Notes under the pieces: model-generated
The model's input: the letters and a program-made list of their open reading frames with translations, nothing else
Told to the model about the DNA's origin: nothing
Databases searched by the model: none
Assembly: GCA_011009095.1 (NCBI GenBank)
Contig: VTPC01091261.1
Span: 378,906-442,905 of the forward strand
Length of the DNA stretch: 64,000 bases
Source: Ignelater luminosus
Lineage: Eukaryota; Arthropoda; Insecta; Coleoptera; Elateridae
Direction: 5' to 3'
Shown: piece by piece, positions 45,950 through 57,452 of the stretch
How the letters are laid out: the number at the start of each line of letters is the position of its first letter
Numbering within the stretch: the stretch's first letter is position 1
Program-made: the position numbers and the translations under genes

Positions 45950-46985
45950 TTTTGAATCTAAGTATAGCCCTTTGTGTACAGTTTGGAGTTTAGTAGCATT
46001 CTCAATTCATGTTTGGTTGTTACCCTCCAGGCTCATTATCTTTTCTCATTCAAGTTCATTTCCAGCCCGACTTGTATGGAAGTTCCTTCAACTCTTTTGT
46101 CGCACTGCTGACGTGAACAACATGATCCGAGAACTGCAACTCATTGAGTCGTATTCCATTTATGTTAATACGTTCACTCTAGCAATCTAAGCTTTTAATG
46201 CGCCTTCCAGGAACAGTGTAAACAATTTAGGAGAGATTGTACCTTCTTGACATGCACTGCTACCTTTGACTGAAATTCTGCCAGCACTGGTATCTTTGTC
46301 TATTGTTACTTTCATGTAAGCATTTTCGTAAATAAACTTTAGAGGTTCTGTAATCTTGAGCAATTCTTATATTGTTCAAGATTGGAAAAACTACTCAGGG
46401 TTTGACCAAGTCGAAGCTTTTGGTAGTCCACAAAGGGAAAATGCAAGGGAGAGTGCCTACTGTCTATAAATGGTTTATAATACTAAACCCTTTTGCGGAA
46501 TTCTGCTGGTTTGGCTATTTAGAAGTGATCCATTTTACAACTAGCCTTGTTGTTTATTATTTATGTAAGTAATTTGTGCAAGCTAGACAGTAGACTAATG
46601 GAGCAATATTTTTCTTTCTTAAATAGTACGAGTATAATGATTTCGCCATTTTGCCATTTGCTTGAAGTTTATCTATTAAGCATTCATTTAGCAGAGGTCG
46701 TACACTTTTTTCTAGATTTTCTCCCATTCTGAACATCTCACTGGTAATTTAGTTTTTCCCTAGACTTTTCCTGCTTTTGATTTGTTCAAATGCTATTGTT
46801 AGTGCTTTGGTATTTATTCCAGAAACTTTTGCTGGGTTCACAATTTAGATTTCAGTTCTGTAATACTAATATTACTGGGCTTCACAACTATAAATCGTTC
46901 TGTAGAAATTCTGAATAACTTCTATGTTTTCTTCCTGATTACTAAGCAGATCATCTTGTTTATTTTTTTTTTAGTTTGGTTATTT
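45950..46985 (-). pseudogene. LINE reverse transcriptase relic
   Basis: On the minus strand the protein order is DDLLSNQEENIEVIQNFYR (about 46950-46890), NPAKVSGINTKALTIAFEQI and KSRKSLGKN (about 46840-46760), ITSEMFRMGENLEKSVRPLL and NECLIDKLQANGKMA, a broken palm with FVDYQK (about 46430), then EGTISPKLFTLFLEGALKA (about 46230) and RINVNG-like text leading to GIRLNELQFSDHVVHVSSA (about 46140). FSDH stands where the catalytic FADD should be, so the second aspartate is lost. Several stops and shifts occur. The wording (QGDTISPKLFT) is typical of RTE-like insect elements. Confidence 0.75.
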
Positions 46986-49829
46986 TTATCTTAGGATTTC
47001 TGCCTTGCAATACCGAAATATGCTTTATAGATCACACTTTATATAAAATCGTAGTTACCGCTGCAAAATCATGAAAACTATATTGTTTTTCAGCAATTAG
47101 GAATTATAAAGTTCTTACAAGAATCATCCTACACATGAGTTGTCGACCCATACCAGTACAGTGGTACAAAAACTCAAAAGCCAAACCTCTAAAATTATTC
47201 TGCCTATAAGGATCACTGTCTTAAGGTCCAAGTTGGTTTACTACTAGTCTCGTTATTTTATATCTCCTTAATTTTTCAGTGGTTGTTGGGATGCATCCAA
47301 CAAGTCCCTTACATTACAAATATGAATCTTTCTTATACTCAATGACGTACGAAAACCGCGGTTGCTTCTTAGATTAGAAAACAAAACGTCCACATTAAAA
47401 AATCGAATTATTTTGATCTAAATTAAAATGAGGGAATTGATTTGATCGAAAATACAATGGTTGAACGAAAAAAATAGATGAAAATAAATTTGCTCAAAAA
47501 TCAAAACTGTTATTCAAAAAATGTTGTAAGAAATAAAGAAAATTTGTTTATTAGATACATAAGTAATAAGTTTCTTTTCTAAAATTAATACTGCTTTTCA
47601 AATTTGTGAAAATAAAAGAAAATTGTTTGTGCTTATTTCTTGAAATGGATAACTTAGAATTCTTTATAACAAACAAGAAGTAGAATTTATTGTTTAATGG
47701 TTTTTTTTACGTTATAAAGAGGACTATACTCTAAAATTTTTCTGGGATTGTTCTGATTACAGAAAGCTTCTCTGTAAATGTCGTCTTCCCATAATGAATG
47801 TGTGGTAATGAAATTTAGTGTCATACTTTCTTTAGATGCCATTTTAATTACGTAGCGGCAATACATCCGTATTATATTTAACAATGTTTAAAGTAGTTCC
47901 ACGATCATGTTGGTGATGTGCGAAAAGTCGAAGTTAGAAAATTTTGAAGCAGTTGAGTTAAAGAAGTAGCAATGCAAGATTTTTGAGCCACGACAATAAA
48001 TATTATTTCAAGAGCTTCGTCGGTGTCTGTTGCTGTTGCATCGGTATTCCGTATTTTTGACCAAATCCATTTAGATCTTTTTATCGTTTAAACATTTTAT
48101 TTTGTAACAGTCATTTCATCAATTGCTATTACAAAATTGTTGTTAACTACCCTTGAGGCGCTGGTTTATAATCTCCTTTAGTCTTATTCATTTATTGTTT
48201 AATTTCAAGTTGAATATTTCTTTCTTACTAAATCTTACTTGTTGACAGTGAGACGCTGGGTATAATTTTTCTATTTTCAAATATATTTGTGAATCCGGTT
48301 GTCTGGTTTGGAGGGAGAATTTTGCGAGTACGAACAATGACCTTGTCGAGGACAAGGAGAACGCAAAGAGGTTTTGTACTGTGTTTTCGCTGTAGCCATC
48401 CCTGACGCGAATTTTAGTGTTTAAAAGGTCTAAATCTTAGGGTAAGGATAATTTTTTATTGTTGTTCCCTTACTGATGCATCATTCGGTTTTTTTCATTA
48501 GCCCTTTTTTTACGGAAGGGGCAGTAATTATCTTTTACGGAGGAATCTCAAATTAGCCTTCTGGAGACAGCATTCAGTAAGCTGTGGCGGGAGAATCTTT
48601 AGGAGTTCTTCTGGTAGAATTTCTCATCCATAAACTTTGTCTGATTGCCGATTGAATAAAACTTTGAGAAGAGGCGTATGAACTCCCATCTGGAAAATGG
48701 TTTCCAAATTTTCCATCGTTTGGTGAGTCCAGAATTGCGTTTATTAATTGTAATACGTATATTAACAAAAAAAAGAAACTTCTAAATAACTTTTGGTTCT
48801 TTTAAGATAAATGAGCTGAGTAAATAACATGAATTTGAATTTAATGCAATAAAACCCGCGTGGTTTGTTTTATTCTTTAAAATAAAACTATACTTTCTTG
48901 TGATGCTCCTTAATTAATTTGGGTCATATTTAGGTCTTGTCAATTATATAAAGGGAGCGATATTGATATGTTTAATTTGTTTTTGCTAGTTGTATGCTTA
49001 ATTTTCAGATGTGTGGGTAAGTCCTGTAGTGCTACTTGACATCATCCGGAAGTAAATGTGGTAAGTTAATTAATTACAAACAGCAAACTTTAATGTCGTT
49101 CCCTTAATTGTTTTTTTATAAAATTTATGTTCACTCAAAAAAGGGGTTGTTCTTTTATAATATGAAGTGGGACAAATTAATGCTTCACCATAAAGAGTTT
49201 TTTTCTTTAATTAAAATTTATTTAGTTACTTAAATTTTCAATGTGCTAAAGATATGTGTCTTTCTTATAACTTTAAATTTTTAACAGGCTCGAGTGATAA
49301 CTATTTTTACAATTCGATTTATTTTATGTGACTGGTTCTTTTGATAAATTTTTATTGTTAGAGAAATGTATAACAAAGTTTTCTGAAATCTTAATTGCAT
49401 ATTTTTAAATTCAATTCTGTTATTAAATTTAAATCTCTTATACAGTTTTTTGGCGGTCCGCTATATATAGTGTAATCTTTTTTTATCTTTCGAATTAATA
49501 GAATTATATATTTATAAAATGCATTTTTGTGTTTTATTGCATATGTAAATGTGAACCTTCACCTAGGGCAACCTCCTGAGCTAGTCCGGCCTAGGACCTT
49601 GTTCCTAGTTTAAAAAAGAAACGATATCCATAAACCCCTTTAATTGCGATCTTTTGAACTACCTTAGATTCAAACAATGTTCGAAGAAATCCGAACGTTA
49701 ATAGAAAATGTAGAGTAAGGATAGAGCAAGGAGTTGCTCCACGTAACCGTACCAACCGTAATTTATTTCTTCAACCGCAATGATTCTTCTGATTTATCTA
49801 CGCAACAGTAAAAAAGGACTACCACTTCA
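46986..49829. other. Unclassified AT-rich DNA
   Basis: The endonuclease of the LINE at 45950-46985 would lie here if present, but I cannot read it. Two minus-strand frames (47884-47687 and 48768-48574, 65 and 64 residues) have no recognised motif. Nothing else is supported. Confidence 0.35.
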
Positions 49830-50470
49830 AGAAAAATTTCCAAGTAAATGTTTTATTTCACCCCCATTCATTTCAATATACTTACTTTCTAATATCTTTC
49901 TCCAAGATAAATAGACTCCTTTAAAACTTCCAGCAAAGCAATGCTTTGGATTCCATTACAAACAGTCTTTTATTCCTTCTTATAGCTAGGCTTTTGTTAG
50001 TAATAGGTGCCGCATATATCGACTGCAAATGACCATATATATAAAAATCGAGAAGGTTTAGATCAAAAGAATGTATTGGCCAAACTGATTAAACCCCCTC
50101 ATTGTACCAACTATGGCGTCTTTAAAAACCTGACTCAAATGTTGCCTGACCTTTAAACTCTAACAAAGTGTGAGGTGGAGCACTAGCACTGTGCATCTTC
50201 TGCATTACTGTCTTTTTGACAATTGATAGTGCTTCCATTAACAATAGAAAATTAGAATGTAGACCTGGCGGAATAATCTGTTGGTCTTAAAGTTTAGACA
50301 TTTCGAGAATGGTAACAGCAAGCAAAGTAAGCCATACCAATTAGCATCAAAAATTATTCTGATCAATGTGCCGGATTACTTTCAACACGTCTCAAAACTT
50401 TCTTCTCTAATGACCATCACGTGTTCTGAATCCCAAGAAGCCGGTCTTTCTTAATCTTTGGTGAATTATT
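49830..50470 (-). pseudogene. Tc1/mariner-superfamily transposase relic
   Basis: The minus strand reads MQKMHSASAPPHTLLEF, where relatives have QDGAPPH with the second catalytic aspartate. Then, after a stop and shift, VWPIHSFDLNLLDFYIYGHL follows, which matches WPARSPDLNPLDFxLWGHLK of the DDE_3 type with the third acidic residue. It continues QSIYAAPIT and, after another shift, ends IEMNGGEIKHLL, the family's C-terminal NGGHFEHLL. The catalytic aspartate in the QDGAPPH block is missing. The N-terminal DNA-binding half (above about 50470) is not readable, and the terminal repeats were not found. Confidence 0.75.
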
Positions 50471-50881
50471 CAAAACGGTATTTAGATTAATTAAATGCAT
50501 GCTATTCTAGCCCACTATAATAGGCACCATGTTTGCAGATATCGGATGTGATAATCTAAAATTCAAAAAATTACTTGGTAAAAAAGATATAAAAACCATC
50601 TTAATGCAGTTTCACAAAGGTCAGATTGCATATGTTCTTCGTCAGCTTGAGTGAATTTCTTCCGAATTTCTAAAGGCAAGGTACACGACAATTTAGACTT
50701 ATTCTCAACCTACATCAACTTTGAAAGTACAGGTGCGTTTAAAAATGATATTCTTCTAAGCTTTTTACTAGAGCTAATCTAGTAGAGGGATAAAGATGCA
50801 AGAATAAATTCTTCCACTAAATACCTTGTCATTGGTGTAATATAATTTTTAAATGATCTCTGTTTTTGCCCATTAATTTAC

Positions 50882-50909
50882 TATACATACATACATACAT
50901 ACATACATA
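50882..50909. repeat. (CATA)n microsatellite tail
   Basis: Seven or so CATA units end a few bases past the stop codon of the minus-strand LINE that follows. On that strand it is a (TATG)n tail. LINE groups without a poly(A) tail often end in such short tandem repeats, so this is likely the 3' terminus of the element. Confidence 0.85.
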
Positions 50910-50921
50910 AATGATCCTCTT

Positions 50922-51400
50922 CTATTTTACGGTGTCGCGGCAGAAGATTTTCCATGCGGGACGATCAGCAGCCATCTGCTCTGCACATCTCCAATTGGTC
51001 CCTCTTTTTTGTAGCGTTTTGACTAGTTCACCATTCCAGCTTCTATTGGGTCGGCCTCTTTTCCTCTTATCTACTCCGGCTTTCCAAACAACTTTGGTCT
51101 TTTTGTTGTTACTCATACGTACCAAGTGCCCGAACCACATTAACTGTTTTTTTCTATGACTGATAGTACCAAGTTCACCCCAAACTGGTCCCTCACTGCA
51201 CTGTTACTGATGCAGTCCTTTCTCGTTATTCCCGCAGCCACTCTAAGCTATCGCATTTCACAGGCCTGAATTCTACTCTCATCTCTGTCACTCAGGGACC
51301 ATGCTTCGCTCCCATATGTTAGTACTGGTGTGTCTACTCCCTTAAATATCTTGGTTTTAGTAGCATTACTGATTTTTTTCTATCTTATAAAAGCCTTTCT
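50922..51400 (-). pseudogene. LINE C-terminal domain
   Basis: After the RT the strand reads KTKIFKGVDTPVLTYGSEAW and SLSDRDESRIQACEMR, a stop, then RVAAGITRKDCISNSAVRDQ. Following one frameshift near 51140 come MWFGHLVRMSNNKKTKVVW, DKRKRGRPNRSWNGELVKTL and a final WRCAEQMAADRPAWK ending at 50922. The RRGRP-W tail and the zinc-less WFGHLVRM block are usual for insect LINEs of this kind. The stop codon is followed almost at once by the microsatellite tail. Confidence 0.85.
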
Positions 51401-51537
51401 AAGTACATAATATAGTTTATTAGCACTTGTTATACGGTTGTTATTCTCCGCTTCCAGATTTACATTTGAATTCAATAAGGAACCCAGACACTTAAAGTCG
51501 TTAACTTGCTTCACTATATTGTCATTCAGAATAATTC

Positions 51538-52545
51538 TCAGATTTCTTCTCCTTTACTTATTAGCATGACTTCTGGTTTTTCCATGTTAATGTTCATATT
51601 ATTTTCTACCAAGGCCTTATTCCGTATCAATAGGTTCTTTTGTAGATTTTCCGCACTATTTGCAACAATTACTAAGTCATCCCCATCCAACATTTTTGAC
51701 ACAGGTACTTGCTGGAGCTTGTAAACACCCAATCTTGCCACTTTCGACTCTTGCCTACACTTTTTATATATGTTATCTAGTAATACAATAAAAAGCAGTG
51801 GACTTAAAATTCCTCCCTGGCGGACCTCTATAGTTGTGACAAATTCATTTGAACTGTTATTATTCGTTCTTATTAGGTTTCTGGTGACAGCACATACACT
51901 TTCTATGGCTCTCTGCAGTAGCGTATCAACTCCTCTGGTTTGTAAGATATTCCATATTTCCTCTCTGAGTACACTATCAAAGTCTTTATTCAGATCTATA
52001 AAGCACAGGTACAGCTGACTGTTGTGGGCTAACGCTTTTTCACATAATTATCTCAGGCTATATATAAGATCTACAGTGGCTCTCTCGGGCCTAAATCCGC
52101 ATTGGTTATCATCAGTCGATGTTTCAACCAGCTTCTTTAATCGACTTTCTAATATAATCTCATATGCTTTACTAACAACGCTAAGCATAGAGATCCCTCT
52201 GTAGTTTGATTATTTTTTTTGTATCATCCTTTTTAAATATTGGTAAAATTAAGACTATTGTCCAGTCTCGTGGTATAGTCTCAGTTTTCCAAACCGTATT
52301 AACCACTTTGTGCAAGCACAAGTACCCTTCATCAGACATGTACTTGATCAGTTTCGCTTGTATTTCATCGTATTCTGCTGATTTACCATTTTTAAATCTT
52401 TTAATAGTTGCATATAATTCTTGAGATGTAATTTTCTCGACTATTTCTATCTCTTCATTTTCTTCTTCACTTCGTCTCTGTATTTCGTTGTTAACTATCT
52501 TTCAGTATTTCGCAAAAATATTCTCTCTATCTTTCAGCAATTTGT
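51538..52545 (-). pseudogene. LINE reverse transcriptase, nearly intact
   Basis: From the linker (REYFCEILKDS) the reading continues with IKRFKNGKSAEYDEIQAKLI and VWKTETIPRDWTIVLILPIF. It then shifts frame once near 52220 into NYRGISMLSVVSKAYE and QCGFRPERATVDLIYSLR, meets one stop (near 52057), and goes on uninterrupted through LYLCFIDLNKDFDSVLREEI, FVTTIEVRQGGILSPLLFIV and KMLDGDDLVIVANSAENL to 51538. Motif order and spacing are canonical. The catalytic block reads LDGDD where relatives have FADD, with one extra residue before the DD pair. Confidence 0.9.
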
Positions 52546-52660
52546 TTATTATTTACTATGATTCTATTATAATTTCTCTTAATTCTTTTATTTCTTTGCA
52601 GTATTAAAATTGATCTTGTTGCGACATTAGTTTTTATTAAAGTTTTTATGCCTTTTGGTG

Positions 52661-55256
52661 TTATATCAGAACACACTCTTTAAATAATCAAGCTGCCTTT
52701 TACTAATATTGGCATCTCCCACAACTACTCTCAACGGTATTTTCTCGGACACGAATGGAGAAAAACAGAATACAAAATTACTTTCAAAGTCAAAACACAA
52801 GTTGAACAAACTATAAACACATTTAGTTGTTTAATGTACATGTTTGGGTTCAATAATTTGTGAAACTTGTAATATACAATTTATTTATTTTAATTTTTAC
52901 ATTTTTCTTTTAGGATTTCCGAAAATTGAAAAATATATTGTTTTATTCATATCGTAACTAACATCAACTTAAATTCCATATGTAACTATGTATTCTACAG
53001 GTACAAAGGTAAATACATAGCACTGTTTAAAATAAGTACGCCATGGAAGTCGAATAACGTAAGGTTCTTGTTTTTCAATGTTAGCTTTTCCACTTCAATT
53101 GTGTAGATGTAGAGATTTAGGAAAAATGGAAATGTTCAATTTGAGTTTTCACTATTATTATGTCTGGGAAGGAGGTATTTTTGCAACGCATGCGGAAGAA
53201 AGATGGTATTCTTAAAATAGTAGCAGCAATAGAAAATATTGATCGCGCAACTAATGATGTGAAGAAAATTTGAATGGAAAAGAGATTCTGGATATTCTGT
53301 TGGTTAAAAAGTTCAGAGTTAAACTATTTAATAATTTAAAGAACTAGTAAGGGTAATCGAACGAATGCAACCCAAACAAGCGTTTACGACAATATAGTTA
53401 GAGAACTACACAAGGTAAAAATGAAGTTTGAAATTATTGTATCTATTAGTATAAATGTGTAACAAAATGGTTATAAATTCATCCATACGGAACTAAAGTT
53501 ATCAAACTGAAAATTGCAACACTTGGAAGGAATTATCAGTTTGAAAACTGAAAGTAGGTATAGAAATGATCAAATGACTCAATGTTTTAGCTTTTTAAAT
53601 ATTCAATTTCTCTTGGCACATTATTGATTCTTTATAAAATCTGTAAAACCCTTCTTGTTGAATTTTGTTTAATTTAATCACAAAACTACGTACAAATTTG
53701 TTGAAATATAAAAATAACTTGCGATGCAGTACATTTTAAAATCCAATTGATTAATTTAATAGACTATTAATCTAATTTGCATCAAATTACATGAATACAA
53801 TTTACAACACTAGCGAATGACGTACTTATTTATTTTCAATTCTGACAATTTAAAAAATAGGGAAAAGTATAGTGAACTTTGGCATTTAAGGAAGTAGGTA
53901 TAGATATACCAATATCAACGTTTGTTTAGCCTTTCCCACGGCTAAATTTCAGTCGCAGTTAAAGTGGTGAGTTGTTCTCACGGAGCAGGATGTAACGCAT
54001 GGAGGGGTTGGCGACGGGAGGTAAAAGGGTACAGGAAGGAAGCAGCCACCGCAAACTACCGACACCAGTCATCACTTAAACAAACGCGTTAAAAACGCAA
54101 TTTATACATTGCTATAGACAGGTAGGGAGGCAGAATGATTAACGAAAGATTTAAATACCTGTGTACGATAGAAACTTCAATTTGAAACTACTTTTATATT
54201 AAAAACTATCTAGCAACGATGAAAATTACATGTTGTGTATAGTTTTTAGGCGTATTTCATTAAGCTTTTAATATTTCAATTTTTGAAATTTTAGTAGTTT
54301 GATTTTAATCTACCTGTATTTATGAAACAAGACTTGCTAGAGTAAGATTAACTTGAATATACTAATTAATTACGTCCCAGCAGTTGAGTTAATTACTTTT
54401 AGATAAACTTCAGAAAATTGGAATAATTAATCTTCACTGTAATTTGTAAGTACATAGTTGCAGAATTATTAATTTCTATCATTATTAAGGAATAAAGGAA
54501 AAACTAAAACATGACGTCTTTTAAAATAATGAACACGCAGCTACCAACAGGTGGCGTTTTCGATTATGTTTTATTAATTTTATGATCTTAATGCAGAAAA
54601 TCATAAAACGTTTCGAATACGTTATTGAGTATGGGATACGTATTATACTTTTACGTAGGCTTGGGAAATTCAAGTATTGATTTATTTACTGTTTGCACAA
54701 TAGTAATCAAGGTTTATAGGTAATTTAAGAAAACAAGAAAAAATCGTTATAACGAAACAAAACTAAATAAAAAGAAAAATCAAGAAAATACATCTTCAAG
54801 GTTTGACTATTAGCATTTTAATCGTTATGCATTTTCCGAAGCTTCTCGGTATTAAATTCTTTCATAATTTACCTAATTATGCGAAGCTTTTCAAATAGAA
54901 CGTATATAAATCTTCATGTATATTTTTATTTTTTCTTTCTTCTCTCTTGAGATGGCGTTAGTTGGACAATGTAGAAATTTAGTTTTCATTCTACATTTCA
55001 TCTTTTGTTCATTTATTTGTATTTATGTTTTAAAACAGGATATTTATTTTTACTTCTATAAGACTTTATTTGGATTAATGTAAATTTATGCAGTCAAATT
55101 GTTATAGCTTGAGTCACCGTTTTCAGTCTAGTGGTTAAACGGTTCGAATACAAAATCAATTTAAAGTTATTTCAATTAAAATTTTAATTTTTATTATACA
55201 GGGAGTTACGCAAGAAAATCTCTATCTTTGTAGTTTCTGGTACGTTTATTTATGCA
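52661..55256. other. Unclassified, with one GC-richer patch
   Basis: No gene or element is recognised. At 53930-54100 a stretch rich in GGAGG, GGGAGG and CGCAAAC words stands out from the AT-rich flanks, with no open frame of note. Near 55130-55165, GTCTAGTGGTTAAACGGTTC resembles a tRNA A-box joined directly to a B-box, perhaps a decayed SINE head. TACAGGGAG at about 55197 may be another element tip. Confidence 0.35.
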
Positions 55257-55359
55257 TACAGGATGTCCCGCAAATGGAGCATAAACGGCCTGGTAAGTAA
55301 GTAAGTTGAAAAGTTTAATAGCGTTTTTTTTCAACAAACTTAAATACTATATGTATATT

Positions 55360-55381
55360 TTATATATATATATATATATAT
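55360..55381. repeat. (TA)n microsatellite
   Basis: An uninterrupted run of about ten TA units in the left part of the outer TIR element. No function is implied. Confidence 0.9.
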
Positions 55382-55481
55382 TTAATTATTCTTAACACAT
55401 ACAAAAATACTTATTTTCTAAATGAAACAGAACCCTGAAATATTAATAGCACAATATAAATTCTTTCATACTAAGAACATA

Positions 55482-57151
55482 GGGTAAAATGGCATACACT
55501 ACTGACAAGCATCACAAACTCAGAACTCAGGCACATTCAACGTGGGCCCAATCTTTACACTTACAACATTTTATCCACTGTTTCTCTGCTTTAGAGTTTG
55601 AAAATGCTTCTTTACAAAATAAACAAAATGCGTCATCGTCATTTTCTATAATGTCAAATAGTCTACCTTAAAATTCCATTTCTTTTACACATGTGTTACT
55701 GGGATCTAGATTTAATCGTTTTTTGACTTATCTTGTTTACTGTCGCCTGGCTTTTTCTGTTTTTTCTATTTCCTCTTGCTTAATTTCTGCTTAGTAAGGG
55801 CTGCTGGTTAGTACTGTAGGTGTTTTCTGGCATTTTCTGGTTGAGTATTTAGGTGTGGATAGCATGGGACTTAATTTTGTCAACGGAACTTGTCGATGCT
55901 CCTTCCAGTAGTTCTTCTTTCAAATATAAATGTTGAAGGAATGTAACTTCCTATAGGATTTGTACAGCAAACGACTGTTGCATGAATTCCCCTTTCAGCA
56001 CCAGCAACAGTACCCACTTGCTTTTTACCCTTAGCTCCAAATATCTTTAAAGGATTTTAGACCGTTGGCACTCCTATTTCATCGACATTATAAATTCGTT
56101 CTAGTGGAATTTTGTATTTGTCGGAAACTTCTTGGTATACTTTAAAAAACATTTCTATTACTGGTTTCTTAAAAGCCATTGTCTGTGATAACCAAGTATT
56201 TTCTGATTTTCGTAAAGTAATATCTAAATGACAAATTCTGAAGCCTCTAAATCAGTCTCATCCAGTTCGCTTAGTAGTTTTGTTAAACCTGTGAGTTATA
56301 TGATTAGCTTTCGCCCAATCGTAAACCAATCGTCTTAAATCATCACAGGTAATTCCAAACAGTTGTTGTTTTAATACTTTAGTATGCTCAACCAGCAACT
56401 GTTTTTGCGCTTGTGTAAATGTTGTAGAGAATCTACCAAAACCTGTCGCACAATGTTTAATATTTCTATTGCCATCTGTAGCTCTTCTTCTCAATGTAGC
56501 GAACGGAACTTTAAACGTTTTTGAAGCTTTCAACCATCCCATTTGCTGATTCTGGACCGGTGTAATGGCATTTGCATTGCATTTTCATTTTCTGTTTGCC
56601 TATTAGTTTTTCTGATATATTTACCAACTATTTCTATAAAGATTAAATAGCCATGCATGAAAAAAAAGCAAGATAATATGATTTCAATTCCTAATACTGC
56701 ATGAACCTAAAACGACATACATGTTGGGTAAAATGGCATAACATACGTCGTTTTACCCCACATATGTGTATGCTGTTTTACACGAAGGTGTCATTTTGTA
56801 CATAACGTAATTTCTAAATTGCAGATTCAAAATCTTAATAAAGAGTTTTGGAGTAATTTATGCACAAATATACATTAACTGAAACGTACCTTGTAGAATT
56901 CAAATACTATTAGCCAAAGAAAAATTAAACAAACGTTAAGCGTGGAGTAATCAAATCTTCTACAACGCAAAAACACAGTCACGTGCATATTAATTCTACT
57001 GTGTAAGTTATATCGTTCTCTAATACAAAGGTTGACGGCAGCACTGTTACTTGCCTTACTATACGTTTACGGGATTTGTAATTCGCACAGATACTTCAAA
57101 ACACGTCCTATGCCGTTTTATCCTAGTGTGCCATTTCAGGCCAGGTTCCCC
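55482..57151 (-). mobile_element. Pogo-like DNA transposon
   Basis: The left tip is GGGTAAAATGGCAT and the right tip, in reverse complement, is GGGGAACCTGGCCT; 10 of 14 positions agree and TA lies on both outer sides (55480-55481 and 57152-57153), the target site expected for pogo. Further copies of the GGGTAAAATGGCAT word lie inside, near 56728 and inverted near 57110. The transposase is on the minus strand in the centre. Confidence 0.75.
55885..56545 (-). pseudogene. Pogo-like transposase
   Basis: The minus strand opens with MGWLKASKTFKVPFATLRRR (second half of a psq-type helix-turn-helix) and continues FTQAQKQLLVEHTKVLKQQL and FGITCDDLRRLVYDWAKANH (the CENP-B-type DNA-binding unit). After a shift it reads FRICHLDITLRKSENTWL and IEMFFKVYQEVSDKYKI, then ERIYNVDEIGVPTV with the first catalytic aspartate of the DDE domain, a stop, and KIFGAKGKKQVGTVAGAE. 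The frame ends in IFERRTTGRSIDKFR. The remaining DDE part (second D, third D/E) and the GxYPxNP tail are not readable below 55885. The protein would bind the TIRs and cut and paste the element; this copy cannot. Confidence 0.85.
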
Positions 57152-57452
57152 TATATCTTAAAAAACGCCTTGTACTAAAGAAGTTAATTTTTCGGAAACG
57201 AATGAAAGCAACTTTGTTTTTAAATTCCAATGATGGATATTCCACAATAGGTTTTTCTTACCAAGAAAATAGTTAACATGCAGATATTTAAGATCTTCTG
57301 GACGTTTTATTCGGTAAAATTTTCAAATTTAAATCGCTTTAACTCGTAAATGTAACCTCAGAGGATATTTTGTTATACTTAATTGTTTACTTAGATCTCA
57401 TCAAGTAATCACGTTGTGATTTTATTAAGCACCATTTACGGGACACCCTGCA

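Larger units (their letters stand above)
50882..52660 (-). mobile_element. 5'-truncated LINE with few lesions
   Basis: A minus-strand LINE runs from a pre-RT linker (about 52650) through RT to a complete C-terminus and a microsatellite tail. No endonuclease is readable upstream, so the copy is 5'-truncated, as is usual after incomplete reverse transcription. Only a handful of frameshifts and stops are visible, fewer than in the other LINEs here, which suggests a younger insertion. Confidence 0.85.
55257..57452. mobile_element. Outer TIR element hosting a pogo
   Basis: The left end TACAGGATGTCCCGCAAATG and the reverse complement of the right end TGCAGGGTGTCCCGTAAATG agree at all but three positions and continue with GG-GC-TAA. 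CATA flanks both sides (left, ending at the CAGG; right, just after CCCTG), a possible 4-base target duplication. Once the pogo (55482-57151) is removed the remaining element is about 525 bases and non-coding. Confidence 0.75.

Noticed and set aside
50911-52424. Series of plus-strand frames of 60-82 residues
   Set aside because: All are shadows of the minus-strand LINE reverse transcriptase and C-terminus.
55130-55165. tRNA gene or SINE head (A-box next to B-box)
   Set aside because: The spacing between the boxes is far too short for a tRNA, no cloverleaf can form, and there is no SINE body; kept only as a remark.
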